This document shows positions 9,944 to 23,800 of a stretch of 64,000 nucleotides of DNA, one piece after another. Position numbers and translations under genes: made by a program. This DNA comes from Podospora bellae-mahoneyi (Eukaryota; Ascomycota; Sordariomycetes; Sordariales; Podosporaceae). The notes under the pieces are model-generated. The model worked only from the letters and a program-made list of their open reading frames with translations. It did no database searches and was not told the origin of the DNA. The number at the start of each line of letters is the position of its first letter. The first letter of the stretch is position 1. The stretch covers positions 558,001 to 622,000 of the forward strand of contig NW_026946360.1 of the NCBI RefSeq assembly GCF_035222275.1, written 5' to 3'.

Positions 9944-12900
9944 ATAGATACTTCGACTGCTTTGATACTGTTCATGAACTAAGCACCTGGATAGTGCTCG
10001 CTCGTTTTGGAATGGTCAAAAGGCGTTTATACGGGGTTATTCTTGGGTTATCGTTTTTGTAATTGGTGGTGGATGGACTCGGCAGTGCGATACGAGGTGT
10101 AGCAGTAGTCTTTGGAAGCATTCGTTTGAGAGAAGAAAGCAAAGGTGCCTTGTAATTGACCAAGATCTATAGATAGCTGCGAGAATAACATGTGAAAAGA
10201 TGATAATGTGTGGAAAGGGGTTTCTGGGACGCTCATACAGCTTATTAATCGTGTTCTCGATATATTGCATCTCTGCCACCCTCATATATACCCCCATGGA
10301 TACCAGTTATCGTGGCAGGCAGATCGTGAGCCCTCAGAGGCATACCTCAGAAACAGCTCCTCGAAAGGTGACAGCGCTGCCTGAAAACACGGATTCTCAC
10401 CCACCCTCATCTCTCACCCGAGATCTGATGATCTCAGCCGCGATAACACCGTGCCAACCAGCCTGGGCACACCGGCTTCGCTGACCCGGCACCTCACGAT
10501 ATCACATCGCCAATCAGATCACCAACCGTCCAGCCACGCTCCCCGCCAAGACAAACCGATCGACAATGCTAAGATCTGCTGAAGAGTAAAAGAGCTAGCC
10601 CGCCCTCAGCCAGGAAATCGTCAACTCTCACGAGAATTTGGCCATTCCGAAAACGAGCCTCTTGGCTGGCGCGGACTGGCAAAGATGAAAAAAAAGCAGC
10701 GCCGATGAATTCGGTTCATGCAGATCCCACCAAGGAAGCTTTTTCCCAAAGGGGAGATCGCGACATCTGTTCAGACAGGGCCAGAGTGCAGTGTTCTCCC
10801 CCCCCGCATTTCTGCTAGCTGTGGGACTCACCGCCATCGTGAGCAAAATCGTCACCAGATGAGACAACATCTCGCACACACACAGCAGTGTTTCTTGCTG
10901 TATCCCGCCCGCAGGCTGGGCAAGATAGACAGGCGGTGAATTTGTAGGTAAGCAGCTCGCCCACCCTTGAGTAAATGATCGAGACAAACAAACAAAGAGA
11001 AAGTGATAGACGAGAGAGAAGAGACCGTTCACGACGGTTTGCCTTGTGACGCCTTGGGGGCAGGGACGCTACGGAAGTTTTGACTGTAGCCTGCTTGCTG
11101 TTGTGGCTGCGCCGAAGGGTCTTGCGTGACAGCAACCACGACAGGTTCGAGACAATGTTTTCCTGAGCGTCCAGAATTTGGTTGGACAGAATGCGCGCAC
11201 AGGGTGGAAAAGAGGGTAAACAATGAGCTGTTCCGTTCCCCCACAACAACCAGTTAGTAACGGCCGCATCATCAATGTTATCTCGCCCCTCAGGTTTGTA
11301 TTTATCGCTGGTATTGCGGCCGGTAAAACCTGGTTGAGCCGCAGGACCAGACTGACATACAACGATGCAGAAAGAACAATTCGATCCCGGAGGCCTTTTC
11401 CCACCTGTAGCCTGGATGCTACACTGCCTTTGCACAGGTGACATCGCGGGGTGGAGGCTGGGCGTTGATGCGGGTAGTGACCCCCACGTGCGGTACATAG
11501 TTTCAATGTCGAACGCTTCTTCAGTCTTGGGAGGACGGGATGCTGACGAACATGTTGGGAACATTCATGGAGTACGAGTAGCCATATCCACAACTTCTCT
11601 GTATTGTCTTAGCTGACAATGGCTTTTATAGGGGCGGACGCGTGTCGTCTCGTCTTGAGGGGCGCAGTCGGCAATACGAGGGCATCGATTCACATGGACT
11701 TTTGCTGCATAATCTGTGGTGCCGTTTCTGGTGACCCCATCCTACGCTGCGGGAAGATCTCCAAGGGCTGGTCGCTGCCGTTGGGTTGACAACCACCGTT
11801 TTCCACTGGACAAATGTCTCCTATCTCTGACCAAAGCCGACCTCGAGCAGGGTGTCGTATACGAATCGTCCTTGTAGGTGCGTGAGGGTGGCATCAGCCA
11901 ACCGTTCAGGTGTACTCACCTGAAGATGGAAGCAGCTGAGTCACTGGCCACAGGTGCACACAAAGGGCGATATCCATGTCGTGCAGAGAGCACTGCATTA
12001 GGGGGTGCTTCGTGCTTGCAGCAAGTCTGAGAGCTTGAGCCCTCCGCCGAGAGCTTGAGATGCCGTTGCTGCCGACGAAAGCCTCAAACAAAAAGGTGAA
12101 ATGTGCGAGTCGCTTGAACACGGGTCTGGTGCCAGAGGTTTGTAGTAGGAAATAGGGGCCGTCGGGAGCAAGGAGATAGCTGTCACGTCTGTCTGCGCCT
12201 TCATCAGCAGTTGTTTCGGTTTATGCAGGTTGCCGCCCTGTCTCACTTGCTGGCTTCCTCTGTTGGGAGCCCATCCATATCAATCACGGACAGTCGGAAC
12301 GGGAATGGAAGCTCACAACCGCGATGAATGTGTTCCTCCTCCACGAAATGCCCCGACTCGAGAATCTCAGGCCTTGGCTGACGTCTCGACGCCCTAGTGC
12401 TAGGGCATATGGTGGTGTGTGTGCTGTCGACCCACGGCGTATCGTGGTCCACAACCGTTACAAGGGCCATCGTGGTCCTAGTAGCGCTAAGCCTGTCACT
12501 AATTATTAACAGATTGATAGCCATCAGGAAACGTGCCTGGAAAAAATGTCGCGCGTATCAGAAGATCTCGACGAGGGTGGTGGAGTCGCACTGTCCCGTA
12601 TTCTGTTGCATTCCACCCACTGCCAGTCACGTCCTCCTTGTCCAAGGAGAACGGGGTCCCGAGATGCGCCGAGCATGCCAACCACCCACTTAACGCGTTG
12701 CTGTTGCTGCCGCGTTGAGCTGTCTCTGAAGCCCTTGATAAGGGGTTGTGTGGACAGGTCGCGAACAATCTCGGATGAGGCGTGTATTGGTTCGAAGGAT
12801 AACGAGAATTCCGCAAGCCACCGATGAGAAAGATCTTCAGGAACGGGCGGCGTCTTTCGCGGCTCGATTTCCACGATGCCCAAGACCCAAGTGAGCTGAA

Positions 12901-14106
12901 GAATGGGTACCGTCTACCCCGCCAAGCGGCCCAGTGCTAAGGTTGGACCGGGCATCCTGCGCATCTCACGGCACTACAGGCCGCTCCAGCGGTTTCAGCG
13001 TGCCGCCATTGGCCACGAGTGGCTTTCAGCGCCCAGAACCACTAACGTGCCCAGAGAATCCCATGTACCGGCTACCGGGGGGCTGCGTGGATAGCTGTGA
13101 ATCACGAAGAGAAGCGAGGGCAGTGACGCCATGGGCCCATTATCCATTTCCTAGTTGTTGCTGTTTCCCGTGAGGCCGAGCTCCGCTGGCCTCACCACTC
13201 ACCGGGGCTGCTTGCCCTGTCAACCCTTCCCTGCGGCAGCGCTGTGCCTTCCAGGTGTTCATGCAGCCCCTCTCCTCTTCCAGCTCTCCCGTCCCCAAGA
13301 AACGTGTGAAGCTGTGTCCCATCAAATACTAAAAAAAAAACCCCCCAAAAAAAACACAGAGAGGCAGCAGGTGAAACTGCTGACACTGGAGAATCGTTGA
13401 GCGTGTACTCACTCCGTACCAGTATTTCATTACTTGTGCTCTTGAACCAGCAACAGCGGAGCCATCTTCGCCCATCAGTTGACTTATCGGCAACAGCGCT
13501 GGTCAGATCTGGCTCCTTCTCACCCAATCCTTGTCATCAAACACCCGCCTCTCCTCGCCGTCCCCACCTGCTCATTGTTGGTGCTTCGGCCGGCTGGTTT
13601 TCTCTTTTTTACCTGCAAACGCTCCCCACGCCGCCACACACACCACCTTTTTCTCCTCTTCCTTCCTCCTTCAACACCCTCGCGGGAACACCATCGCTGT
13701 CCTTTTCTGTCCGTCGCGCGGCTTCGCCGTGTTCAATTCTAGCTCACGGACTCATCCCATCTCCGGCTCTCTCGCTCAGGTCTCTCATACGAATCATCAG
13801 GTCTCCAATCTCCAGCCGGTCTGATCGGGCTCAGGTGTCTCCAATTTTCCCCGAAACCCGCTGTCAGCAAATATCTCTTTCACCACTACCCAACCTGACA
13901 AAATTGTCCAACCTGGCATGGCCGTGGCCCAATCCCAGCCAATTCGTGTGTGAGGATCTACTGGGAACAGTTGCGTGGGATTTTCGACTCGATTGACAAC
14001 GAAATACATCGCCGTGTACCAAACGAGAGATCCACCAGCTGCTCTCCCTAGGGTCAACGAACACCGACACAACACACCAATACCATACCATACAGCCTCG
14101 CCCACC
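9944..14106. other. gene-poor 4.2-kb intergenic region
   Basis: No gene with recognisable domains was found. The best open frame is 10815-11564 on the minus strand (249 codons, ATG start). It has no third-position bias, signal or domain. Near 13328-13357 there are A-rich and C-rich homopolymer runs. The last ~700 nt before 14107 are pyrimidine-rich and probably form the promoter and leader of the WSC gene. Confidence 0.55.
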
Positions 14107-14912
14107 ATGGGGCAACCACTAACCGCCCTTGTCTGGGCTTTCTTTGGCATCGTTGCTCTGCTACCCAGCCGCTCTCAGGCAACGCCCTCTATCCCAATGG
14201 AGTATTGTGCCAGATACAACACTGGTCTCAAGTTTGACCCATGTAGGTGGTCAGTCATCTGGGCACACGGCTTCAGTATACTGACGTTGTGACTCCTGAT
14301 AGTTGTCAGCGACTTCCAGAGCATGGGTCGTTGCAGAATAAACTGCACGGATCTGAACTTTGCTTTCGCAATTCTGCTCGAGAAAAAGTGCTGGTGCTCA
14401 AGCACCGTCCCTAACAAGGCCGATCAGAACGACATCTCGGACTGCAGTTTTCCATGCCCGGGCTATCCCGACGATATTTGCGGTGGAAAGGGTCCTGTTT
14501 ATGGGTATCTTGAGATTGCCCAGTTCAAGCCTACAGCAACAGCGCCGCCAGCCCCATTTTCCACCACCCGACAGCCGTCCAAAACAGCATCCGTAAGTAC
14601 TCCCCAATTTTCGAGCGCACAGCACAGAATGCCCGCCAAAGCCCTCCCGCAGCCGTTTTTCTTTTGTCTGCCTCAGCACCACGAGTCGTTGTTCCATCTC
14701 TTGGCCGTGCTTGAGAGCCCTGGAGTTACGGCCGTTTTTAACTTTCCCATATCACCCAGGCCCATGTCCCTGCACCCGTCCCTGTGACTATCGTGACCAC
14801 TGAGGCTGAGATTGTGCAGAGCACATTGCACATCACAGTGACCGTGACACCGTCGATCTCCTCGGCGAGTGTATCTTCTTCAGCTTCATCTCCTGTATGC
14901 CTTGTTTTTTTT

Positions 14913-14960
<48 letters not shown>

Positions 14961-15539
14961 TTTGTTTGCGATGGCTGGCGACATTTAATTGTTTTGATTT
15001 GAGATGGAACATTGCTGACTTTTCAATAGCCTGATCAAGTCGTCACGTCGGAACCGGGCGGCGCAGTGGAGACGGTAACCGTTGGAGGCGTCGTCAAAAC
15101 TGTGACGGCGGCCTTTCCCCAAGCCACCGGCGGGACGGTGCCAAGTTCTAGCAGTGGCCTGCAGGCCGGAGCCGTTGCCGGCATTGCCGTAGGCATCATC
15201 GGTGGCTTGTCGGTTCTTGGACTGTTCGTCTGGCTCTTGTGGAAGAAGAGGAGACAAGAAGAGCAGCAGGGATTTATCTCACCCATGAGAGGTGGTAGTG
15301 CTTCGGGCATGGGCTCTATGGGGTCAAAAGCCCCTCAAGTGACGGAGCAGCCATTAACATGGGAGGCCAAACGTCGAAGCCAGCTCATGCCCATTGACCC
15401 GCGACTCGATCCGTTCTACGTACGCGATCCGAACCGAAGCCGCGACAGCGTCAACTCCCTACAAGACAACCACGACTATTCCAGACGACTTGATGCGCCA
15501 CGAGTGCTGAGAGCCACCAATCCAGACCCCGATTATTAG
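14107..15539 (+). CDS. WSC-domain cell-wall stress sensor-like protein (356 aa, 4 exons)
   Basis: The predicted product is a single-pass plasma-membrane protein of the Wsc/Slg1 type, which in fungi senses wall stress and signals through Rho1-PKC. Exons are 14107-14242, 14303-14592, 14760-14894 and 15030-15539, all with GT-AG ends and a consistent frame. Start choice: the ATG at 14107 begins a signal peptide (ALVWAFFGIVALLPSRSQA); an upstream in-frame codon does not. The WSC domain (~residues 34-125) shows FQSMGRCRINC, an aromatic FAFAI segment, CWCSS and FPCPGYPDDICGG, with paired cysteines. A Ser/Thr/Val-rich stalk follows, then a membrane helix at ~233-256 (AVAGIAVGIIGGLSVLGLFV) and the basic KKRRQEEQQ. 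The ~100-residue cytosolic tail contains DPRLDPFYVRD, a short conserved-looking patch. Intron 2 (167 nt) has another possible acceptor, so the domain-stalk junction is less sure. Confidence 0.85.
14918..14957. repeat. (TA)n microsatellite inside WSC-gene intron 3
   Basis: About 19 TA units occupy roughly a third of the 135-nt third intron of the WSC-domain gene. It is likely to be length-variable between strains. Confidence 0.95.
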
Positions 15540-17801
15540 ACTGGGGTTTTTTCTCGATCAATTCTTTCGTTTTGCAATTTTCTGGGTTGGAAAATAGGGG
15601 TCGGCGGGCTGGGCTGGGTTTTCATGACGTACACGAACGAATCCCGACTATCTTTTTTCTCTGGGGCATTTTCCGCGACGAGTTTTCGTTTTCTTCATTA
15701 CTGCATTTGCATTCCACGATACCAATGGCGTTTTCGGGCTGGGTGGATACACTAGGAGATAAGGGAAGGGGGACACTTCCGTTGCAATCGCTACTGCTTG
15801 CCTGGTGGTTGTTTGAGTTGGGTTGGGAGGCAAGATAAAGTTATGTGTGCGGTCAAGAAAAGATAGGTTTTCTTTTTGGGCTGGAAACAAAAGGCACAGT
15901 ATGAATGGGGGGTTCTTTCCGTTCTGGGTGACAGCTGTGGTGATGGATTTAATAGGGGATGGTTAGGGCATGAATCGACTGACTGGCATGAAGCGATTCT
16001 GGAAAAGACTGATATGGCAAAAGGGTGGGTGAACACATGAAGTTGGCCAAGTGCTGGTCAACGGATGGTTTATTTGTACATATTTACATTGACATTGTCG
16101 AGGCTGCCGTCACCCACGATCTGAAGACCACAAGCACATATTTTATGTCTAAAGTTTTTATGTTTTCATATTGCTCAATTGCTGAACAGTCTTCGAGATC
16201 CTTCAACCTCGGACTCTCCACGGGGATAATATTCAGCGTGGACTGCGCCGCAGTTAGGCAGATGAGAAACAGCTATCCAAATATCATTGGCCAAGCTTGT
16301 AGCTCTGAGGTCGTGATTTCCGACCTCCGAACCGGTGAGATTCGAACTGTGCCGCCCGTACCTGATTTTTTTTTCTTCCCCCGGATTCTGAAAGCAATGA
16401 CACTGCCTCTTTGACAAAGTGGAGCTGTTGGATGATGATGATGATGATGATGATGACAACTGTGGGTGCTACGGGCATACTACAGGTGACTGCGTGAATA
16501 GCGTAACGATTTTGGTTGTGGTTGGCAAGATCGAGAATCGCATCTTCCTTTTCGACATGCATGAAACCAACCAACACATCATCAAACGATGGGATTGGGT
16601 GAGAGTTGGGGACGATCCAGACAGGAACAAGCTTTGGTAGGGAGGGGTGGGGATGGAAAGGGAAGTCGTGCCTGAATATCAGTTTTCTCCTCTAGCAAAT
16701 AAATGTGAGCCGGATTTTCCGGTTGCTGGGTGTAACAATGGGTGGCTGAGGTTGTGGTTTCTTTTACCCCTGAAGATCCCCTGACGGCGTGCACCCAATG
16801 CCGTTTGGTGGTCACCCTCCATGATGGGGAGGAGGGGGTAATATATCGTTACTGTGTCCCGTACCTTGCATAGCATTCGGTTCATTGATGCTTGAGATCG
16901 AGACAAACAAACAAAAGCCTCCACGTTTGTCAAAACCGTCGAGATGGTTACCAGGATGGTAGTGAGGATGAAGAGAGATGTGATGTCATCATCAATTTGA
17001 AACACCGCCAGCCCACTCACAAAATAACGATTGACAGTTCTGCAGCAAAAAAGACGACCAACAGAATCCGCAAACTTGAGAGGTGGTAGAATAACTTGGT
17101 CATATCTCCGGACCCTCAGGTATCCGGGTAGATGTAGTGGATATGCTGACTACAACCAAGAAGGCGATACGCGGACAGATACAACAGCAACCCTCAACAT
17201 CAAACGATCGCGGACTCGGCCTTTATCACCGACGTTGCCGTGCTCGCAGCTCCATTCTGCCGGTATCAATGAGTTGCAAAGCTTGATTTGGAGATCAGCC
17301 GGAGGAAAATGACCGGCCGAGGTGGATGGGAGTGCTATCAATCACTTTTCCGGTTGTTGCCAGTTACCTGCGGTTGGGAGATTAGGGGTGGGTTACATGA
17401 CGTAGAGGACTTGCAGGTGCAATCACGGCTCGGCTTTTTTGTAGCAAGGATGATGGAACAATTGTTATCAAAAGGGTTTTGATGAATGGATGTTGTCAAG
17501 TGTCTCCCTTGAGCAAGCTGGTTTCGCTGCTGACTCTTCGAAGCCCAGAACCAGAGGGATCCTTGCAGAACGTACACCCAAACTTGACATTCACAGCAAT
17601 TCAACTCCATAAAACAACGTGCGCCAAACATTTATTCTCCCCAAGCAAAACAAACAAGATACACTGTCAAACGGCTATACCACTATTCACACTCCAACAC
17701 GTCCTCACAACAACCTTGACTTGTACACAATATTGACCCAACAAATTATCATACACCCTTCTCACCCCTTCAAGCCACCCCCATTTCACCATTCGGCTCC
17801 C
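15540..17801. other. convergent intergenic region between WSC gene and dynein heavy chain
   Basis: This 2.3-kb region receives the 3' ends of both neighbours. It contains a (GAT)n microsatellite at 16431-16455 and a short inverted repeat at about 16307-16328. It also holds a tRNA-like B-box string near 16336, which fails to fold as a T-arm. No protein-coding gene is supported. Confidence 0.55.
16431..16455. repeat. (GAT)n microsatellite
   Basis: About eight GAT units lie in intergenic DNA 3' of the WSC gene. Confidence 0.95.
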
Positions 17802-20800
17802 CTAAACCTCCATCAAAACCTCACCCTCATCCAGCAAATCCACCACCTTCTTCAGATTCCCAATCAAGCTCCTCCCCAACCCAACAAGCAACAACTTCTC
17901 TGCATTCGCCGGCAACCCCAAATACGTAGGCGGCTCTCTCTCAGGCAGCCTCTGGATCCACCCCATAAACTCCTGAAGGGACGTTCCGCTGGGAACAACC
18001 AGCTCCTCGCTCCCCGTCTCGGGCGTGCCCTCGACAAGCTTGTGACCAATATCAAACGCGGCCGGGGTCAAGAAAGTAGACACGATCTGCCGCAGCATGT
18101 TCATGTCCCCTTCGTCATCAATCTTGCCTCCGTAGGTTTCTGTGATCAAATACCGGATCATGTCCCAGGGAATGTTGGTCGGCGCAATGTTGGTGCGGTT
18201 TTGTGCGGCGACGTCGATCCAAGTGTCAATGACAAAGGCGGAGCATTCGTACTATTTTCCATGTTAGTGTCCTGTCAATTTCCAGCAAAAGTTGTTCGGA
18301 GGGACTTACATCAGCATCGTTGAACTCCCAGAACCCCTTCCAACCCAGATTGGGGGCATACCGCAACCTCTCCTGCACCACAGCATGCAGGAACGACAGC
18401 AACAGATACAGTCGCGTTCTCTCCACAGGTGACTTGACGCTCCTTGTGCTCAGCGAGCCCATCGAGTCCTTCATATTGGCCCTCACACCAGCAGGCTGCT
18501 CGTACATCAACACTCGGGATGCTCTCAGCAGGTTAACAGGAATCTTTGGCGAAGACTCCATAGACAGGAACAGTCTAAACTCTGGGTTCGGGTTCAGGCT
18601 CTCCATCCGCTTCTCAAGTGACTGAAGCCAAGTAGGAGACAAGTGGACGTTCTTGATGAGGACCCAAGAGCCGGTCTGGGCAGCATTGCTGATAGCCTTG
18701 TCCGCACTGGCCAGACCTTCGTTGGAACCCATGGCAATGTTGGTGCAGCGGACACGCATGCGCTCAACCAGACTGTCAACCTTGTAAGAGGCGTCAAAGC
18801 CAGGGCTAGAGACAAGGGAAATGGGGCGAGTAGCAGAAACCTGATCGACAGTCTGCTTGAGATCCTCGACAATGTCAAACAGATCATTGCCAAACACCAA
18901 TGTTACAAACCGTTCGGCAGTAGGGACGAACCGATCAAGACGGAAAAGCTTGACCAAGAGCAGCGATATGAGAGCGCGATCCGTCTCAGCAACACTGTCA
19001 TCCCAGATCTTGGGCACGAAGTTCTCAGCAAGCTCCTCAGAAAGAAACTTGTCCCAGTCCGCCTCAGGCACATTCTCAATCTTGTCCTTGAGAGCAGTGA
19101 TACGCTTGGCCCGAGCAAAGACCTCGTCCTTGGCGCCAATGTCAGTCGAGAGGTCCTTACCCTCCACCTTTTCATCAAGAATAACATCCAACAGGCCCTT
19201 GTCCATTTTGTAGGGCGATGCCTGAGCAAGCAGCATGGCAAGCGTGATCCTGTCTTTTTGCAACAGACCCAGAGCAGTTCGCTTGAAGGCAGCCACGAAG
19301 AGATCCTTGACAATGATATCTCTCCTTACGTTATGATTCTGCTCCCCGTCCAAGTGCGGGTTGCCGTGCAAGACCGAGTGGAAGATATCCAGGAAATACT
19401 GCAGCGAGAACTGATAGAAGTGATTGATGTAGTGCAGCTGCTCGAGGACAGCAAAGACAGCACTGCAAGATCTGGCAATGATGTTGTACTGCAGCGTGAT
19501 CTCCTCCACCTCGGCCATAACACCCTCGGTGTTGCTCATCTTGGTTGAAATCTCGGCCGCCTCCGTCTTGAGAGTCTCGAGTGTCTCGATGACATTGTCA
19601 TCATCCAGTATATTGCCACGAGATTCGTTGAGCGCTTGCAGCAGACGCTTCTCAAGCTGTCGAAGATGAACCTTGAACTCTCCTTGTAACTTGATGAGGT
19701 TGGAACGACGCTCATCAACATCAGGACGCTCAGACTTGAGCACCTCAGCCAAAGACTGGGTTTGCAAACTGCTTTGAGTGACAGTAAAGTTGACAAATGT
19801 CGTCCGCGAGCAGATATCAGGAGCAAAGGTGGCCGAAGGATCCCGCGTGGAAAGGTAAATCTTGAACGCAGGCGAGAAATCGATCTGCTGCTTTCCAAGC
19901 TGGATCAGCACACGACCACCAGTCTTTTGGTACTCCTTATTGAGCACATGATTGAGCACAGGGTCGAGATGTTCGGCATCCTGGATGAGGATCGGGTTAC
20001 CGAAACGGAGAGAACTCTCGAGCTGCTTGGTGAACGAATCATCCAAGAAGCTGGTCACGGTAAGCCGGCGGTCCTTGCACTCGCGCTGCAAGAACTCAGT
20101 GACACGGCCCGAGGGGTCGATGATGAGCGGGTACCGGTTGAAGCGCTGCAAGATGATGGCGTTTTCTGTGCACAGGTCGTCCACAGGCAGCGTGTTGGCC
20201 TGCCAGCTGAGCCTCTCATCGGCCGTCGAGAGGTATTCCGTGACAGGATTATGCTGCTTGAATTGAATACCACTGAGATGCAGCTGGTGCAGCCAATCCT
20301 CCATCATCGATTTTCTGAACACCTGGTCATAGAGACCGCTGTACGCCAAGAAAGCAGCAGCAACCAACACATCGCCCACTAATGTGCTGATCTGCGTCTC
20401 GAACGACTTGCTGCCCTCCTCCCAGCGTGTCCTCTCACTCGACAAGCTATCGAGCAGCTTGACACTGCGGTCGACCTTGAATTGCACCCTTGACATCTCC
20501 GACTTGATAGCCTGCGTCTCGCTGATCAACGACGCATACTCAACCTTGTAAGTGGCAATGCTAGCCTCGAGGTTTTCAATCGTCTGCTCGACCGCCTTGG
20601 CCTCAGCCTTGGTCTGGAGAGCCTGTTCCTCGAGCTGCCGCACTTCCTCTCTCAGCGGCCCAACACGGTCCAAGATCTCGGCGTACTGCACCTGCGCCTC
20701 AACCCACTGGACAAGCGGACCGCAAGCCTTGGAGGCACGGTTGACCTTCTCAAAGGTAAACTCGGGGTTGGCCAAGAACTCGTTCCGCATCTTCATCCTC

Positions 20801-23800
20801 AGCGCCTTGGTCATCTGCCTCTCATTGTCAAAGTTGATGATGCTGGCGATGAAATCATCACGACGGACAACAGCCTGAATCTGCTTCCAATCGTTGACCT
20901 TGTGACCAATCAATGTGCAGACTGAATCGAGCGCCAGCCTGACACCAGGTGGAGGCGCAGACATGGACCTGACTTCGGTAAGCTGGGGTTTCTTGATGTT
21001 GCCGACACTAGCCTTGGCCGCCTCAACAGCCGGTTCGGCCTTGGCTAAATCCTCCAACACAAACTTCTTGCGAGAAGCAACCTCAGCCTCCTGCTTCCCA
21101 AGCGCAACCTGAATCTCCAACGAAGCATTCTTCCTCTGCTCAGCCTCACGCTGATCAGCAACCATCCTCTGCAGCTTCTCATTGGCCTCCGCATCCTTCT
21201 GCTCAAGCTGGGCCTTCTTCTCCGCCAGACTGACCCTCAAATCCCGAACCTTGTCGACCGTATCTCTCAGCTTCTCCAACCCAACATTCAAATGCCTCTG
21301 TTGCTCCTCCAAATCTTCTCTCTTCTCATTGTACAGCTTGACATACTGCGCCACAAAGTCCAGGAAATGTCTCGGAGTAAGGAAAGTGACCTTGCCCTGC
21401 TGCTTGAGGAGCTTGCTGTTGAACCGCTGCAACGAGTAGTGGATATACACCATGGAGTTGACGACCGCCTCTCTGTGCGACGGCGGCAGGTTGAGACTGC
21501 GGTACGCCACAGGAATTGTATCGGGAGCAGCCCAGTTTGACCTGTCCAAGTCCACAGAGTGCGTGAGCTCATGACCGACCTGGAACAAAGCCTGATCGGA
21601 CCAGTCACCGAACCAGTTGAGCACGCAACGGTTGAACAGCGCAGGCGACGTCGCGGCCTTGGAACTCAAGCCATCCTCCGGCGGGTTCATGGTGAACACC
21701 ACGTGCAAGTTCTTGACAATCTGCCCCGTGAACCACTTGTACAGCTCCTCCTGTGAATCCAACAACAGCCCTTGTCGCTGAGCACCCTCCTTGCAAGCCG
21801 TCATCAACGCAGCCAAATCATCACCCTCAAACAGACCCGGCACCTCAGCATTGGCCAACAGAGTATTCATCCTCTCTAGGAAACCCGAATCCAGCACATT
21901 CGACTCGTCCATAATGAAGCACATCTTCTCCCCCTTGCAGCCGCACCTCCTCAACACCTCCCTCAGATCCTCATCAAAGTCTTCCGCCGAGTACTTGCCA
22001 TGAACCTTGATCTGGAACACCTTCAAGCCATTCATCCAAGCCACGAACCTAGACAGCGTAGTCTTGCCACTACCGCTGACACCAATAAGAATAAGATGTC
22101 CCTGCGGCTGTCTGAACACACGATCAATGCGCAGCACGTGCTCCAAGACGTCATTGAACAGGATAAGGGGGACATCGACCTCTTCTTCGCAAAAGGTCTT
22201 GAGTCTGGCTTTGACGAAGTCGCGAAGCTGCTCGCGGTCAACAGGCACATAGTTCTTTGAGAGCCAATTGGAGAACAGGATTGGTCCACCAAGCGCCTTT
22301 TGCTCATCAATGGTGGGGAAGTACTCCATGGCAATTCTGCGGACAGCATCATCGGTCCATTTGCGCTCCTCTTCGGCAACCAGACGATCTTGGAACAGGC
22401 GCAACGCTTCATGGGCCCAAATTCGGATGAGACCTTCCACTGACAACGTCTCCAGCGGCCGAATAGCCTCATACACACCGCGCACCCATCTGGTGAGTTC
22501 ACGAGGACTGTAGACGTAATGGGGCTGAATCTTGGGTGTGAACCTCTGCTGTGACTCAAGATACAGCTTAACCATGGCCTGCGTGAGCGGCTCGGCATAG
22601 CCACGGAGCGAGGGAATGATCTTGAGAACCGCCGAGTTGAAGGTGCCATAAATCTGCATGAGCGAGACCTCGCCAGGGTAATCAACCATGATAAGGGGAG
22701 CATGTCTCAGGAAACGGGGACCCATGGGGGTACGGCCAGCATCAGTAGGCGGGTTGCAAGCACCGACGAATTGGATGCGGTCAAGGGTGACCCAGGACTT
22801 GTCCGAAGTCCTCCAGAAGCCGTTGTGTTCGACGAGCTGACGGAGGAAAGAAATTGCACGCTGAGTACCGTACTTGTCGGGGGCGGGCAAGTTGATTTCG
22901 TCGCAGAAGATGACAAGCCAGCGGCCAATTTGTGTGGGCGAAAGCATGACCCCGTTAAGCGTCTTCTTGTACTCGCAATATTGCTCAAACGTCTTGATCA
23001 GCAAGTCAGGCGTCGTCGCGCTAGAAAAGTTGAGGCCGACGACTTCCATGTTGGGAAGCTTGCGGAGAGCGCTGAACAGCGTCATTGTTTTACCGGAACC
23101 AGGAGGACCGCACAGCAACAGAGGCTTATGCTCAGCAAGCCACGAGTAGAGAACATCCTCATGGCGAACAGTGTCCAGCGTGGGAATGACAACATCCGTC
23201 TGCGTGACTGAGTGAGTGTTGACTTCGATGGTAGGTACCTGGTTCTGCCAAGGTGTCCATTCAGCCTTGGGCAACGACACGTCAAAGTCGATGAGCGAGT
23301 TTGTGTTGTCCAGAGGAGGGGAGCCGAAGCTGGCCAGACCAGCAACCTTGTCACCAAACTGCTTGCGGTCATTCAATGGGCAATCACCCGTCAAAGCCCA
23401 GACGAGTGCCAGCAAAAGCTTCTTGGAGATGTAATTCTCGACCTGCTCAGGCTCCAGAGGGAAGTCGACATGCTGACTGTTGTACTCGATGATATCGCGA
23501 ACAGCCTTGTTCAGCAGAGAGAACATGGTGTTAAGGACACGAGCAATGGTGAACTCCATGATGTGATTGAAGCCTTCAGCTTGCTGTAGCGCTTCATTGA
23601 TGAAGTTATCAGTCGTGAGATAGGCCTGTAGCAAGTCGGCTGCCTGAGCCTGAACAGCAAGAGCTTTGGCCGAGCTCTGCCCAGTAGCGACAGCATCCTC
23701 ATCCAGATCCTCGAACGCAACAGACCGCAGCGTCTCAATATAGTTGGTGACCAGCATGTTCGTCGTGACGGTATCCTCACTGAACCAGACCATACCGCAG

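Noticed and set aside
16307-16360. tRNA-like string (GTTCGAATC on the minus strand) next to a short inverted repeat
   Set aside because: The five bases on each side of the loop do not pair, no A box is found upstream and no acceptor stem forms.
18643-19548. Plus-strand open frame of 301 codons opposite the dynein exon, and many others along 18-31 kb (e.g. 30028-30801)
   Set aside because: They are antisense shadows of a strongly codon-biased gene. They have no domain, start context or intron signals of their own.
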